A stretch of 33,771 nt of DNA, from positions 1-33,771 of the forward strand of contig CAZIWA010000059.1 in assembly GCA_964542875.1 (NCBI GenBank), given 5' to 3'. Positions 16,490-25,300 of the stretch are shown piece after piece. Origin of the DNA: CAZGOM01 sp964542875. Lineage in GTDB: Bacteria; Planctomycetota; Phycisphaerae; Phycisphaerales; Phycisphaeraceae. The notes below the pieces were generated by a model that was given only the letters and a program-made list of their open reading frames with translations, was not told where the DNA came from and did no database searches. Numbering within the stretch: the stretch's first letter is position 1; every line of letters starts with the position of its first letter. The translations under genes were made by a program, and so were the position numbers.

Positions 16490-17338
16490 TCATACCCAGT
16501 CTGCGAAGGTGCGTTCCATGCGCCTGAAGTAGGCGATGCCGCCTGCCAGAAGGACAAGGGTGGCGGCCGCGGAGACGGTCATGAGCAGCCCGGGGGCCTG
16601 GCCGGTGCCAAGGAGCGCCCAGCGGAAGCCTTCGATGACGCCGGTCATGGGGTTGAGCCCGTAGAGCCAGCGCCATTGTTCAGGAATCATGCTGGCGGGG
16701 TAAGCGATGGGGCTGGCGAACATCCAGCATTGGACGATGAAGGGAACGGTGTAGCGAAAGTCCCGGTAAAGGGAGTTGAGCGCGGCCAGCCAGATGCCCA
16801 CGGAGAGAGCCGCCAGGAGGGCGAAGACGGTGAGGAAAGGCAGGAGCAGGATGCCAAGGGTGGGGACGATGCCATACCAGGCCATCATGGCGAAAAGGAA
16901 GATGAGCGAGACGCAAAAGTCCGCAAGGCCGGCGCCGACGGAGGCCAGGGGGATGATCAACCGGGGGAAGTAGATCTTGGTGATCAGGCGTTCATTTTCA
17001 ACGATGCTATTGCTGGACTGCGTGAGGGCGTGGGCAAAAAGCTGCCAGGGCAGCAGGGCGACGAAGGCAAAGATGGGGTAGGGCAGGCCGTCGGAGGGAA
17101 TTTTGGCCAGCATGCCAAAGAAAATGCTGAAGACGACCATCGTCATAAACGGCTGGAGCAAGGCCCAGCCGGCGCCGATGATGGTTTGCTTGTAGCGGAC
17201 TTTGATGTCCCGGAGGGTGAGAATCCAGAACAGGTCCCGGTAGCGCCAGAGTTCGGCCAAATCGATGCCCGACCAGCCCGAGCGGGGCCGGATGACGGTG
17301 ACATCGTTTGAGTGGTCCAAAACGGGGGCCTGGGGCAT
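16490..17338 (-). CDS. wzm: Polysaccharide ABC exporter permease (Wzm)
   Basis: About 282 residues, normal for the ABC2-type permease of O-antigen/capsule exporters. The N-terminal cytoplasmic region contains LAELWRYRDLFWILTLRDIKVRYKQT, the classic Wzm amphipathic entry, then about six hydrophobic segments (for example FMTMVVFSIFFGML, FAFVALLPWQLFA and GILLLPFLTVFALLAALSVG). A YGLNPMTGVIEGFRW motif precedes the last segment, as in other members. The frame is open to 17419, but that would overlap the upstream gene by nearly 60 bp. The ATG at 17338 leaves a 23-bp gap and a better-conserved N terminus. It works with Wzt at 11655. Confidence 0.92.
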   Translation of the reverse strand: MPQAPVLDHSNDVTVIRPRSGWSGIDLAELWRYRDLFWILTLRDIKVRYKQTIIGAGWALLQPFMTMVVFSIFFGMLAKIPSDGLPYPIFAFVALLPWQLFAHALTQSSNSIVENERLITKIYFPRLIIPLASVGAGLADFCVSLIFLFAMMAWYGIVPTLGILLLPFLTVFALLAALSVGIWLAALNSLYRDFRYTVPFIVQCWMFASPIAYPASMIPEQWRWLYGLNPMTGVIEGFRWALLGTGQAPGLLMTVSAAATLVLLAGGIAYFRRMERTFADWV

Positions 17339-17361
17339 GGATGGCAGTTTACCCGAATGTC

Positions 17362-18264
17362 CTAAAGCGGTCCCATTCGGCCAGTGAACCCGTGCAGCAT
17401 GCCTTTGACCATGTGCCATAGCTTGCTGGCCTTTTGATCTTCGTAAAAGAGGATGACGAAGCTTTCCGCTTCGGTAAGCGCCAGGCGGGAGAGGACAAAG
17501 GCTGGATCAAAGAAGAGGTAGGTTTTGGCGAGGGCGATGCGGTTTCTGGTCATGTAATAGCGGCGGGCGGGGGCGTGATTGGAGATGCCGATCGAGCGGC
17601 CCAACACGGTGGCACGGCGCATGTTGCCCAGGTTATGAGGCATGCCGACACCAGAGGCCAAGGCGACGCGAAAGCCTGCCCGGCGCAGGCGAAGGGCGTG
17701 CTCATGGTCTACCTCGTCAATGAAGTAGTCTTCCCGGAATGGACCGACGTTCGGGTGCTGGACAGCGTCCAGACGGAGAAGGCTGCCGGAGGTGATGACC
17801 GCTTTAGCAGGCGTGAGGCCTGGGACGACGGGATGAGCGGTTTTGCCCGAGGCGTCTTGATAGTTAATGCCGATGAGGGCGAGGGTGTCTTTGTCGGGCG
17901 CCTGCTGGATGAGCGAGGCAAGATCAGCAAGCAGGGATTGAGGCGGGGTGGAATCCTGGTCGAGCATGAGGAGCCAGGAGAGGCCGATTTGCGCAGCGAC
18001 GGCGATGCCCTGGTTTAAGGCTTTGGCAATGCCGAGGTTGGCAGGGTTCGAGAGGTAAGTGATGCCGGGACCCTGAATGACGGAGTTCAGAAGGGAGGGG
18101 TTGCTGTTTGGACGCGGGGTGTTGTCGACGACGATGACCTGGCTGACGGTTTGCTTAAGCTGCGCGATGCGCTGGGGGACATCAGGGCCGGGGTGGTAGA
18201 GGACGATGACAGCGCCGGTGTTTTGCCGGGTGGGCGGGCCGGGATGTGGGGTGGGGGTGTTCAC
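17362..18264 (-). CDS. Glycosyltransferase family 2 (rhamnosyltransferase-like)
   Basis: A 300-residue GT-A enzyme. The N terminus has AVIVLYHPGPDVPQRI and VIVVDNTPRP, then NPANLGIAKALNQGI, then the metal-binding acidic motif LLMLDQDS (about 119-126). A later DYFIDEVDHEHALRLRRAG segment, with the catalytic-base acidic pair, is typical of the RfbF/WbbL-type rhamnosyltransferase group. It is translated from GTG with a GTGA overlap to the upstream GT2 gene. It probably acts in the cytoplasm on the undecaprenyl-linked chain. The donor may be rhamnose or another 6-deoxysugar; the sequence does not decide. Confidence 0.85.
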   Translation of the reverse strand: MNTPTPHPGPPTRQNTGAVIVLYHPGPDVPQRIAQLKQTVSQVIVVDNTPRPNSNPSLLNSVIQGPGITYLSNPANLGIAKALNQGIAVAAQIGLSWLLMLDQDSTPPQSLLADLASLIQQAPDKDTLALIGINYQDASGKTAHPVVPGLTPAKAVITSGSLLRLDAVQHPNVGPFREDYFIDEVDHEHALRLRRAGFRVALASGVGMPHNLGNMRRATVLGRSIGISNHAPARRYYMTRNRIALAKTYLFFDPAFVLSRLALTEAESFVILFYEDQKASKLWHMVKGMLHGFTGRMGPL

Positions 18265-19235
18265 AGGAAGAGGTCCTGGGCGAAGCTTTTTACGCCGTAA
18301 CCGAAGCGGGCGTAGTTGCCGGCGAAAAGTTCACCAATGGCCTTAGGGGAACGAAGCAAGGGAGATTGACGGATGGCGAGGCGTTTAAGGGCGTGGGATT
18401 GTTTTTGCTGCGCAAGGGTGAGCGCGCCGGGGCGGAGGGCGTCGGAGGGGATTTGGGAGAGCCTGTGACAGAGGGCATCGGCCCGGCGGACCATGGCTTC
18501 AAAGTAAGGGGTCTGCATTTTTTGCTTCGCATAACGCGCCTGAGCCAGGAGCCCGGCAGCGGGAGGGCCGACCTGCTGGCCGGCGTGGCGGCGATATTGA
18601 ACCAAAGGCTGTGCGATGGGGGCGAGCCGGCCCGTGCAGGCTGCGATGAGGGCGAACCATTCATCGTGGAGATAGTCCGCAGGGAAGGGGAGGGCGTGGG
18701 TGAGAAGTTCGCGTTTGAAGGCCGCGCCTGCGCCGGTGACGACGTTGTATTTGAGAAGGACATCCAGCGCGTGGCCGGTGGCGAAGGACGCCTGCTGGGC
18801 GGGTGTGAAGCTGAGCTGCTGCCACTGGGTAAGCCCGGTGGGGGTGCCATCGGCGTTGATGATGGAAAGATCAGAGAAGGCCAGGATGGCTTTGGAGTGA
18901 GTGAGGGAGGACGAAAGAAGCTGAAGCTTGTCGGGGCGCCACAGGTCGTCCTGGTCGCAAAGGACAAGGATGCCGCCGGTGCATTTTTGGAGACAGGATT
19001 CGAAGTTTTTCGCAGGGCCGAGGCGGCCTGGGGTGGTGTGGATGTGGATTGGGAAAGGCGCCTGGGTTTGGAGGGAGCGGAGAGTTTGCAGGGTGTCGTC
19101 GGTGGAGCCGTCGTCGGAGATATGCAGTTCAGCGGGCAGGAGCGATTGGGCGAAAATGCTCTGGATCTGCGGTGCGAGGTAGGGGCCCGCGTTGTAGGTG
19201 CAGAGGGCGACTGAGATGGAAGGCGTGGTGGTCAC
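18261..19235 (-). CDS. Glycosyltransferase family 2
   Basis: A 324-residue GT-A enzyme and the first gene of the 15-gene run. The N terminus SISVALCTYNAGPYLAPQIQSIFAQS is followed by ISDDGSTDDTLQTL (nucleotide-binding Asp-Asp) and LVLCDQDDLWRPDKLQLL (DxD-type motif with the DLW feature seen in dTDP-rhamnosyl- and galactosyltransferases). HDEWFALIAACTG supplies the usual late acidic residue. The start is GTG at 19235 with no visible Shine-Dalgarno. Its position makes it the promoter-proximal gene of the locus. Sugar specificity unknown. Confidence 0.85.
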   Translation of the reverse strand: MTTTPSISVALCTYNAGPYLAPQIQSIFAQSLLPAELHISDDGSTDDTLQTLRSLQTQAPFPIHIHTTPGRLGPAKNFESCLQKCTGGILVLCDQDDLWRPDKLQLLSSSLTHSKAILAFSDLSIINADGTPTGLTQWQQLSFTPAQQASFATGHALDVLLKYNVVTGAGAAFKRELLTHALPFPADYLHDEWFALIAACTGRLAPIAQPLVQYRRHAGQQVGPPAAGLLAQARYAKQKMQTPYFEAMVRRADALCHRLSQIPSDALRPGALTLAQQKQSHALKRLAIRQSPLLRSPKAIGELFAGNYARFGYGVKSFAQDLFL

Positions 19236-19608
19236 AGGGACAGAATAGCGGAGTGAGAGGCGCGTGCCGAGGATGGCGAGGGTGGGCAGGGGTGGAAAGG
19301 TAGAAAGTAGAGCGAGAAAAGATCAACGTAAGCGTTGAGAAGAAACGGGTTATTGATTTTGGCGTGTTGGTCAATGTCAAAATGGTGCGCGTCACCTTTT
19401 CTCCTCCCTTCACTCATCGGGAATGCCGTTCGGATAGTGTTTTATGCCGTAAATAAAGCCTTTTTTAGTTCATTTCGCGACTTGCTCATCGATGGATATC
19501 CTTTGGGTCTTCGCCGCTGCAGACCAGCAGATAGACGATCAATTCCTTGAGCACGTTCATGCCCATCGTCGTGTGTTGGCGGCGTCGGGATCATCCAGTT
19601 GTCAAGTA
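19236..19608. other. Intergenic region upstream of the polysaccharide operon
   Basis: About 370 bases without a convincing gene; the operon promoter should lie here. TCAACG-TAAG-CGTTGA (19323-19338) forms a small perfect hairpin. A minus-strand frame around 19330-19380 reads INNPFLLNAYVDLF, which resembles IKNPTVFNAYVDLA of the glycosyltransferase at 983, so this may hold a glycosyltransferase remnant. Confidence 0.35.
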
Positions 19609-20007
19609 TCACATCGGGCTGGTCAGCACCACGGTGTACCCATCCGGGTCGCGGAGCCAGAACTCCCAGTTGCCGTTCTCCGACCACAACCGGTCCTTGA
19701 GTACGTGCGCGCTCAACTGGCCTGCCCGCGCATACGCGGCGTCAAAGTTGTCGAGCTCGAACCATAGGATCACTCCATTGCCGGGCGTGATCGTTGGATC
19801 GCCCAGCGGCCCGTGGTGGTGGTTCACATCCCAGCGATGCAGTTGCAGCACAAGTCGTTTGCCGTCGTTGAGCCGCTCGTACTCATCGCCGCCGTGCCCA
19901 CTCGTGCAGCCAAGCAGGGTCTGGTACCACAGGCTCGCAGCAGGTACATCCTTTACGCAGATGAGTGGGGCGAGGTGCATAATCGTGAATAGTACGCGAC
20001 CCTTCAT
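19609..20007 (-). CDS. VOC (glyoxalase/bleomycin-resistance) superfamily protein
   Basis: A 132-residue protein of single-domain VOC length with the two beta-alpha-beta-beta-beta modules: LAPLICVKDVPAASLWYQTLLGC in the first and VILWFELDNFDAAYARAGQL, then NWEFWLRDPDGYTVVLTSP, in the second. The C-terminal FWLRDPDGYTV is the most recognisable family signature. Members bind a divalent metal and act as lyases, dioxygenases or drug-binding proteins; function here cannot be assigned. The start could be the ATG at 19980 (MHLAPL), which fits family N termini better; neither start has a Shine-Dalgarno. It stands alone in a low-density region whose codon use differs from neighbours, which suggests acquisition. 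Confidence 0.8.
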   Translation of the reverse strand: MKGRVLFTIMHLAPLICVKDVPAASLWYQTLLGCTSGHGGDEYERLNDGKRLVLQLHRWDVNHHHGPLGDPTITPGNGVILWFELDNFDAAYARAGQLSAHVLKDRLWSENGNWEFWLRDPDGYTVVLTSPM

Positions 20008-20386
20008 CTAGAAACTAGTGCCAGAGTGTTTACGTTCCAGACCCTAAAGTGACCCTATCTTTTTGTTGCTGAGCATTCTGAATGGAGTGCCTTTTTCTGG
20101 CAGTCGGCATGAAGTGCCGGGTGATCTGTTGAGGATGAAAGATCGCGAAAATAGTGCATTCACAAATCTTTCCAGGTCCAAATCGCAATAGGAGTGCGGC
20201 GCGGTGCCCCATCCCTTGATTCCATTCAAAAAAAGTTCAATTGGTGTCCTGCCACCTCGAGGCAAACGTGTTGATTTCTTACTCACTTTCCAGATGGAGA
20301 GAGTTTAAGAATGAAGACTCCGTCGCTTTGCGCTTCCGGCTAACGAATGCTCTTGTGGCGGGGAAGCGGTAGGTGTTTTCGGGGGG
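20008..20386. other. Intergenic region with no recognisable gene
   Basis: About 380 bases. An 80-codon minus-strand frame at 20044-20286 (GTG start, no Shine-Dalgarno) contains RLPRGGRTPIELFLNGIKGW, which looks protein-like at first, but the rest is not. It may be a decayed gene or chance. Base composition is less GC-rich than the flanking operon. Confidence 0.3.
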
Positions 20387-21238
20387 TTATGGGTAGCGGT
20401 TAGACCAGTACATGGAGGCTTCGCCTCGGAGTTGGGGGTATGCCCAGCCGTTGCCGTATTCGAAGAGGGTGGCTTTGGTGGTGCGCTTGACGGAGCCGTC
20501 GGCCATGCAGGAGTTCCAGGCGAGTTTGTGGTTGACGCGGGCGATGGGGTTGCCGTTGATGACGCGGCCGGCGATGTCGGGGGCGTGCCAGTAGCCCGCG
20601 GGGTAGGGGAGGGTGTAAGGGCCGTCGGCGGAGAAGGGGAGGTAGCTGGTGACGTTGTTGAAGAAGGAGCGGCCGTAGGCGGAGGCGGCGAGGGGGACTT
20701 CGCCCATCAGGAGGTTTCCGGAGGGGCGTTTGAGGTCGCGTTCGCGGGTGGGGAGGTAGATGGGGGAGTAGTTATCGCCGTGCCAGTTGGAGGTGATGAC
20801 GCCGTCGTTTACGCCGTAAGTGGTGGCGGGGTTGACCTGGCCGTTATAGGCAAACGCAGGCCAGAGGTTGGAGGGGCAGAGGAGGACTTTGGGATAGTCG
20901 CCTTTTTTGTAATTACCCAGGTAGGGGCCGAGATTGCGCGTCCAGGGGTTTGTGTATTCTTCGCTCCAGTTGCGGAAGTAGTCGGCGATGTCGGCGGGCG
21001 GGCCGGGGTAGATGCGGGCGGGGTTTGAGTAGGGGTAGGTGAACTTCCAATCGCCGAGGTAGCCGGCAAAGCCGATGGCGATCTGGCGCTGGTTGGCCAT
21101 GCAGAGCGCGGCGCGGGCGGCCTCGCGCGCTTCGGCGAGCGAGGGGATGAGCATGGCGGTAAGGACGGCGACGATGGCGATGACGACGAGGAACTCAACC
21201 AACGTAAAAGCGGGACAAAAGCGGGTGCGAAATGGCAT
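20387..21238 (-). CDS. Pseudopilin with H-X9-DG C-terminal motif
   Basis: A 283-residue protein. The N terminus MPFRTRFCPAFTLVEFLVVI has a class III prepilin leader with cleavage expected before FTLVE (the -1 residue is Ala rather than Gly) and the +5 Glu, followed by a single hydrophobic helix. Then AREAARAALCMANQRQIAIGF is the typical follow-on segment. Near the C terminus, HKLAWNSCMADG matches the H-X9-DG motif (TIGR04294) seen in abundant Planctomycetota/Lentisphaerota pseudopilins. The frame is open to 21403, but the ATG at 21238 is right: it starts the leader and has AAGGGATG just upstream. It probably assembles with a type II secretion-like machine in the inner membrane; cargo unknown. 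Confidence 0.9.
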   Translation of the reverse strand: MPFRTRFCPAFTLVEFLVVIAIVAVLTAMLIPSLAEAREAARAALCMANQRQIAIGFAGYLGDWKFTYPYSNPARIYPGPPADIADYFRNWSEEYTNPWTRNLGPYLGNYKKGDYPKVLLCPSNLWPAFAYNGQVNPATTYGVNDGVITSNWHGDNYSPIYLPTRERDLKRPSGNLLMGEVPLAASAYGRSFFNNVTSYLPFSADGPYTLPYPAGYWHAPDIAGRVINGNPIARVNHKLAWNSCMADGSVKRTTKATLFEYGNGWAYPQLRGEASMYWSNRYP

Positions 21239-21312
21239 GAAGCATCCCTTGTGTTGGCGTGTTGGAACGGACACTACAACGATGGGAGCAACAGGGCCCT
21301 CAGTTTGCATTA

Positions 21313-21324
21313 TGTCATAACAAG
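21313..21324 (-). promoter_or_regulatory. Shared 12-mer CTTGTTATGACA upstream of the pseudopilin
   Basis: On the minus strand this reads CTTGTTATGACA, about 75-85 nt before the pseudopilin ATG. The identical 12-mer occurs at about the same distance before the giant VCBS gene. TGTTATGAC could be an extended -10 element (TGnTATGAC), but no good -35 is present. Confidence 0.35.
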
Positions 21325-21411
21325 GGTTGGGGGCAAAGGAAAAATACGAGGTGATTTTTCGGGGCTGCGTGCGAGTACGCGCGATTGGCAAGGTGGTGAG
21401 CAAAGCGGATG

Positions 21412-21439
21412 GGCATGCTCACACGGACGAGAGCATGCC
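21412..21439. repeat. Dispersed palindromic hairpin, copy A
   Basis: GGCATGCTC and GAGCATGCC form a 9-bp perfect stem around a 10-nt loop ACACGGACGA. A second copy with nearly the same loop lies at 26834-26857, also between genes. REP-like. Confidence 0.65.
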
Positions 21440-21577
21440 ACCGGGCAGGAAAGCAGCGGGAGCTGGGTCGTTATGGGGTTGGCGGGGATGTGGGCGCGTG
21501 TAATAGACAAGGCCCCGATGATCTGGGCGAGGTGTCGGGAAGAGGCGGAGGGATTATTCGAAAATCCCCAAAAGCGT

Positions 21578-22204
21578 TCAGGGTGTGAAAGGTTCGACGG
21601 ACCAGCGTGTGAGCACGCCGAGCCCTTCGACGCGGGTGTCCACTTCGCCCAGGCGGGCGGCGGCCCATTGGTTGGCGTTGAAGCCCAGGCCGGTGTAATG
21701 CTCAGAGGCGGCGACCTGAAGAGATTGAAACTGAGTGTTGTTGGTCAGCGTGCTCAGGTTTTGCGCAAAGTGGGCGTCGAGCTTTGCAACCAGGGCGAAG
21801 ATCTTGTCCTGCGGGGCCTGGATGAGCCAGACTTCCTGAGCGCCGAGATCGCGCGACGCAGAGGCCAGAGAAGGGCCGGAGGCGAGTTCGATTTTCAAGA
21901 GCGCGCCGGGTTGAGGGCGCACGCAATCCCATGCGCTTTGCCAGATGGAGGTGGGGCTGGATTGCGGCGCGAAGCTGTAGGCCACGCAGGTGCCGTCAGG
22001 CCGGGGGAGGGCGAGCCATGCCTGTCCGGTGTGGATGATCAAGGCGATGTCGGTGCGGTCGGAATGGCTTGCGGTGGGGATGATGCGATTTGAGAGTGCG
22101 GGCCCGGCGAGCCAGATGAACAGGACGGCGATGGCGGTCGCCGCGAGGACGTATTTGAGGCGTTTGAATCGGTTGGGCTGGGGTGAGGCCTGGAGCGTGG
22201 ACAT
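21578..22204 (-). CDS. Membrane-anchored protein of unknown function (possibly DUF2459-like)
   Basis: A 208-residue protein. A short basic cytoplasmic tail (NRFKRLKYV) precedes one transmembrane segment (LAATAIAVLFIWLAGPAL, about 18-35); the rest should lie outside the cytoplasm. The pattern DIALIIHTGQAWLALP and the late FNANQWAAARLGEVDTRVEG loosely recall DUF2459/TIGR02117 proteins, which have a His/Cys-containing periplasmic domain, but the key Asn-Cys pair is Asn-Ala here, so the link is weak and any enzyme activity would be lost. It is a single gene, minus strand, between the pseudopilin and the giant VCBS gene. I do not assign a function. Confidence 0.6.
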   Translation of the reverse strand: MSTLQASPQPNRFKRLKYVLAATAIAVLFIWLAGPALSNRIIPTASHSDRTDIALIIHTGQAWLALPRPDGTCVAYSFAPQSSPTSIWQSAWDCVRPQPGALLKIELASGPSLASASRDLGAQEVWLIQAPQDKIFALVAKLDAHFAQNLSTLTNNTQFQSLQVAASEHYTGLGFNANQWAAARLGEVDTRVEGLGVLTRWSVEPFTP

Positions 22205-22360
22205 GGGTTCACGTGGCCTTGGGGGCGGCAGGGGGACGGTCCTGTGGGGAAGGGTATTTTACTCGGAGGAAGAGGGGAGACATGTATGATTTAAAATTTG
22301 TAATGCGTAATTTTAATGCCTGAAAGCAGGAGATTTTGTGATTATGAGGTGATTTGTGTG
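22205..22360. other. Intergenic region carrying a solo AT-rich repeat
   Basis: About 155 bases of lower GC between the 208-residue gene and the VCBS gene. It contains a 24-bp sequence (22290-22313) closely related to the inverted repeats around the four-helix-bundle gene at 33318. No gene is seen. Confidence 0.5.
22290..22313 (+). repeat. Solo copy of the four-helix-bundle element repeat
   Basis: TTTAAAATTTGTAATGCGTA and the following four bases agree at 21 of 24 positions with the arm of the inverted repeat bounding the element at 33255-33702. No four-helix-bundle gene is next to it. Confidence 0.6.
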
Positions 22361-25300
22361 TCAGTTGGTGGTGACGAGTTCCAGGGCGGGGCGGGTGCTG
22401 ATGTTTTTGGCGTCGGGGGCGTGGAAGCGGTAGTGTCCGCCTGAGTAGTGGCCGGTGTAGTCGAGGCGCAGCAGAAGGGTGACACTGGGCTTGCCCTGGG
22501 CGATGGCGTGGTTCACCGCTTGGGTGACATCCCAGCGCAGAACAGGGCCGGAGGACATGACGGCGGAGGGGCCGTTGCCGAACGCGATGAATTTGCCGGA
22601 CTTAAGAATGTAGTCCTGAGGCCAGGGGGTGCCGGGAGCGGACTGCTGCCAGTTGGCGGCGGCAAAGTCGACGGGGATATCGATCTGGTTGCAGGACATG
22701 GTTTCGGCGTTGTCCAGCCGAACTGCGTAGTCGGCATCGAGGGCGGTAAGCCGGAGGGTGGCGCCGGAGACGGGGGTTTTGGGGAGGGCATCGAAACGAA
22801 TGACGGTGCACCAGGCGTTGGCTGCGGGCATGCCGGTGCTGAAGTTGGCGCTTGGGCCGGCGATGCTGATGGTTTGGGGAGGGGGGGCCGCTTCTTCGCC
22901 TTGCTTGCCCTGGGCGAGGACGACGGCGGTGTTGCCGGCGTAGGGCTTGCCGGATGATTCAGGAACGCCGTTGGCAAGGGTGAGCACGGAAGCCGGGGCG
23001 GGGACAAAATCCAACATGCGCGACGCGCTGGATGCGTGGCCGACGGCATTGATGGACTTTACAGAAGAATAGACCCGGCGGGCCGGTGTGATGGCTGGGA
23101 TGACAGCCTGCTGGCGTTGACCGACTGGGACGGTGTAGGCTCCGGAGACGCTGGGCAGGGTGGGCCAGTTGAGTTCATCGGCGGGGGTGGCGTCTGACCA
23201 GCGGAGTTCAAATTTCTCGCCCGTTGCGGGGCGCGTCCAGGAGAGGGTGGTGCCTGAGGGGGAGCGGGAATCAAGGGTGAGATCAGTGACGGCCGCGGGT
23301 GCGTCAGCGTGGATGCCGCGGACGAAGTAAAGCCGCTGATACATGGAGCCGACGTTTAAAAGGTCGCGCACGCCGTCGCCATCGGCATCAGCGTAATCGA
23401 AGTAGCGGTAGCGGCCTGAGTGGGAGAAGGCGGCCAGGTCGCTGACGAGCTCCCGGGGCTGGGATTCAAAGGTGAAGCCGGCGGGTTGATCAGAAATGTT
23501 TTTGTGCCACTGGACGGTGCTGCTGGAGATGGAGGGGGATTCGACAAGAAGATCAAGCTTGCCATCGGAGTCCATGTCCACAAGTTTGAGACCGGCGACG
23601 GGGGCGTAGCCTGCGGTCCAGGGAACGCGGGGGGCGAGAGGCTGATTCTTTTCCGTAGAGGCGAGAATGGGTTGGCCGAAAACGGGAGACTCCTCGGTGC
23701 CCTGGTTTAAGTAGAGGCGGTAAGAGAGAGTGCTGGGGTAGAGGAATTCATTGCTGCCAAGGGCGGCGACGACGAGGTCGGTTTTGCCGTCGTTGTTCCA
23801 GTCGATGGGGATGGGGTTGGCGCGGCTCATTTCATCGACGATGGCGTCGACGGGCTTGGTCCAGTTTGTGCCATCCGGGGAAACTTCGATGCAGATCTGG
23901 GCGAAGTATTGGCCGAGTTCTTCGGTCATCCGGTAGGTTTTGCCCTGCCATTCGAAGGGGACAAAACTTTCATACCAAGCTTCGGTGCGGTCGGAGATGT
24001 TGATGCGGAAGCGGTCGATTTTGGCGGGTTGGGGGAGTTTGACGACGATGCCGCCTACGTTGAAGCCGAAGGTGGTGGCGTTGAACTTTTTGTCGTCGGG
24101 CCTGGCGCCGGGGGTGAGCATGGTGTCGGTGTTGCGAACCATGGCGTATTGCGACGTGCCCGGGGGATAGGTGTTGGTGACGGCGGCGCCTTGATCGAGG
24201 GTGGCGATGTTTTTGCCGTTGGAGATGGCTTCAAACGCCAGCAGGTTGATCATTTTGAAGGAGTTGCCGGAATTACTCAGGCGGATGTAGGAGATGGGCT
24301 TATCGAGGGTGACGGGGAAGTCCTGCCAGCCACGGAAGATGTCCCTGCGGGCGGCGAGGGGGATGGGGACGCGCTTTTGAAAGGTGAGTCCGTCGGCGGC
24401 GAGGTTTGAGAAGAGGAAGACCTTGCCGTCGACGCTCATGAGCAGACGTTTGCCCTGGCCTTTATCTGGCATGACAGAGGCGTAAGAGCCATAGACGCCG
24501 TAGGGGGTTTCCTGGTCGGCGGGGCTGACGACGGCGGGGTCGCCGTTAAAAGTGAAGTCGCCAATGCGCTGGTAGCGGACTTCGCCAGGTTTGGTGGCAA
24601 TGTTCTTGAAAAGGGTGGTGCGGCGCAGGCCCCATTTGCAATGGGGATCGGTGACGCCGTGAAGGATGAGATCACGCGAGCCGGGGGCGAACCAGTCGAC
24701 GAGGATGGGTTGGAACATGAAGTCGAAGCGGGGGAATTCACCGCCTCGGATGATTTGGGCGGGTTCAAAGACGGGGGCAGCGCCTTTGGGGGATTTGTTG
24801 ATGTACCAGCGGATGGAGGCGTCGGCATCCATGACGAGGAGGTCGAGTGCGCCGGTGCCGCGCATGTCGGCGAGGCGGGCCATGGTGCCCGCGGGGATGG
24901 GGGTTTGATTGTCGACCAGAAGCGGGACGGCGGGGGCAAAGTCCGATGAAGCGGGGGACTTGCGTTTGAACCAGACGACATTGGCGGTGGTGGGCCAATC
25001 GACACGGAAGGCGTTGGAGGCGTAAGGCGCTTCAGAGCTGAGGATGTCGACGGCGCTGTCGGAATCAATGTCGACCAGTACGGGGTTTGGCGCGATGAGC
25101 GGCCCCGCGGGAGAGCCAGCGGCGAGAGGGACGCCTTTGTCAAAGCTGGGGACGGCTTTGGTGCCGGTGTTTTTATAGAAGAGGGTTTCCCGGGTGGGGG
25201 GGGAGGCCAGGGGGCCGAGGGTGAGCGGGCCGGTGAACGGGGGAAGAGGCTGGTTGAGCTTGGTGGCCATGCGGCCTCGCGGGGTCCATTGCTCCCAGGG

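Larger units (their letters stand above)
21239..21577. other. Intergenic region with palindromic repeat and shared promoter-like motif
   Basis: About 340 bases between the pseudopilin start and the stop of the 208-residue gene. It contains the pseudopilin's upstream region, the CTTGTTATGACA motif (21313-21324) and a 9-bp-stem hairpin (21412-21439). No gene is seen. Confidence 0.5.

Noticed and set aside
20044..20286. An 80-codon frame that could be a small protein
   Set aside because: GTG start with no ribosome site, no recognisable domain beyond a short protein-like segment, and no supporting context; mentioned only in the intergenic entry.
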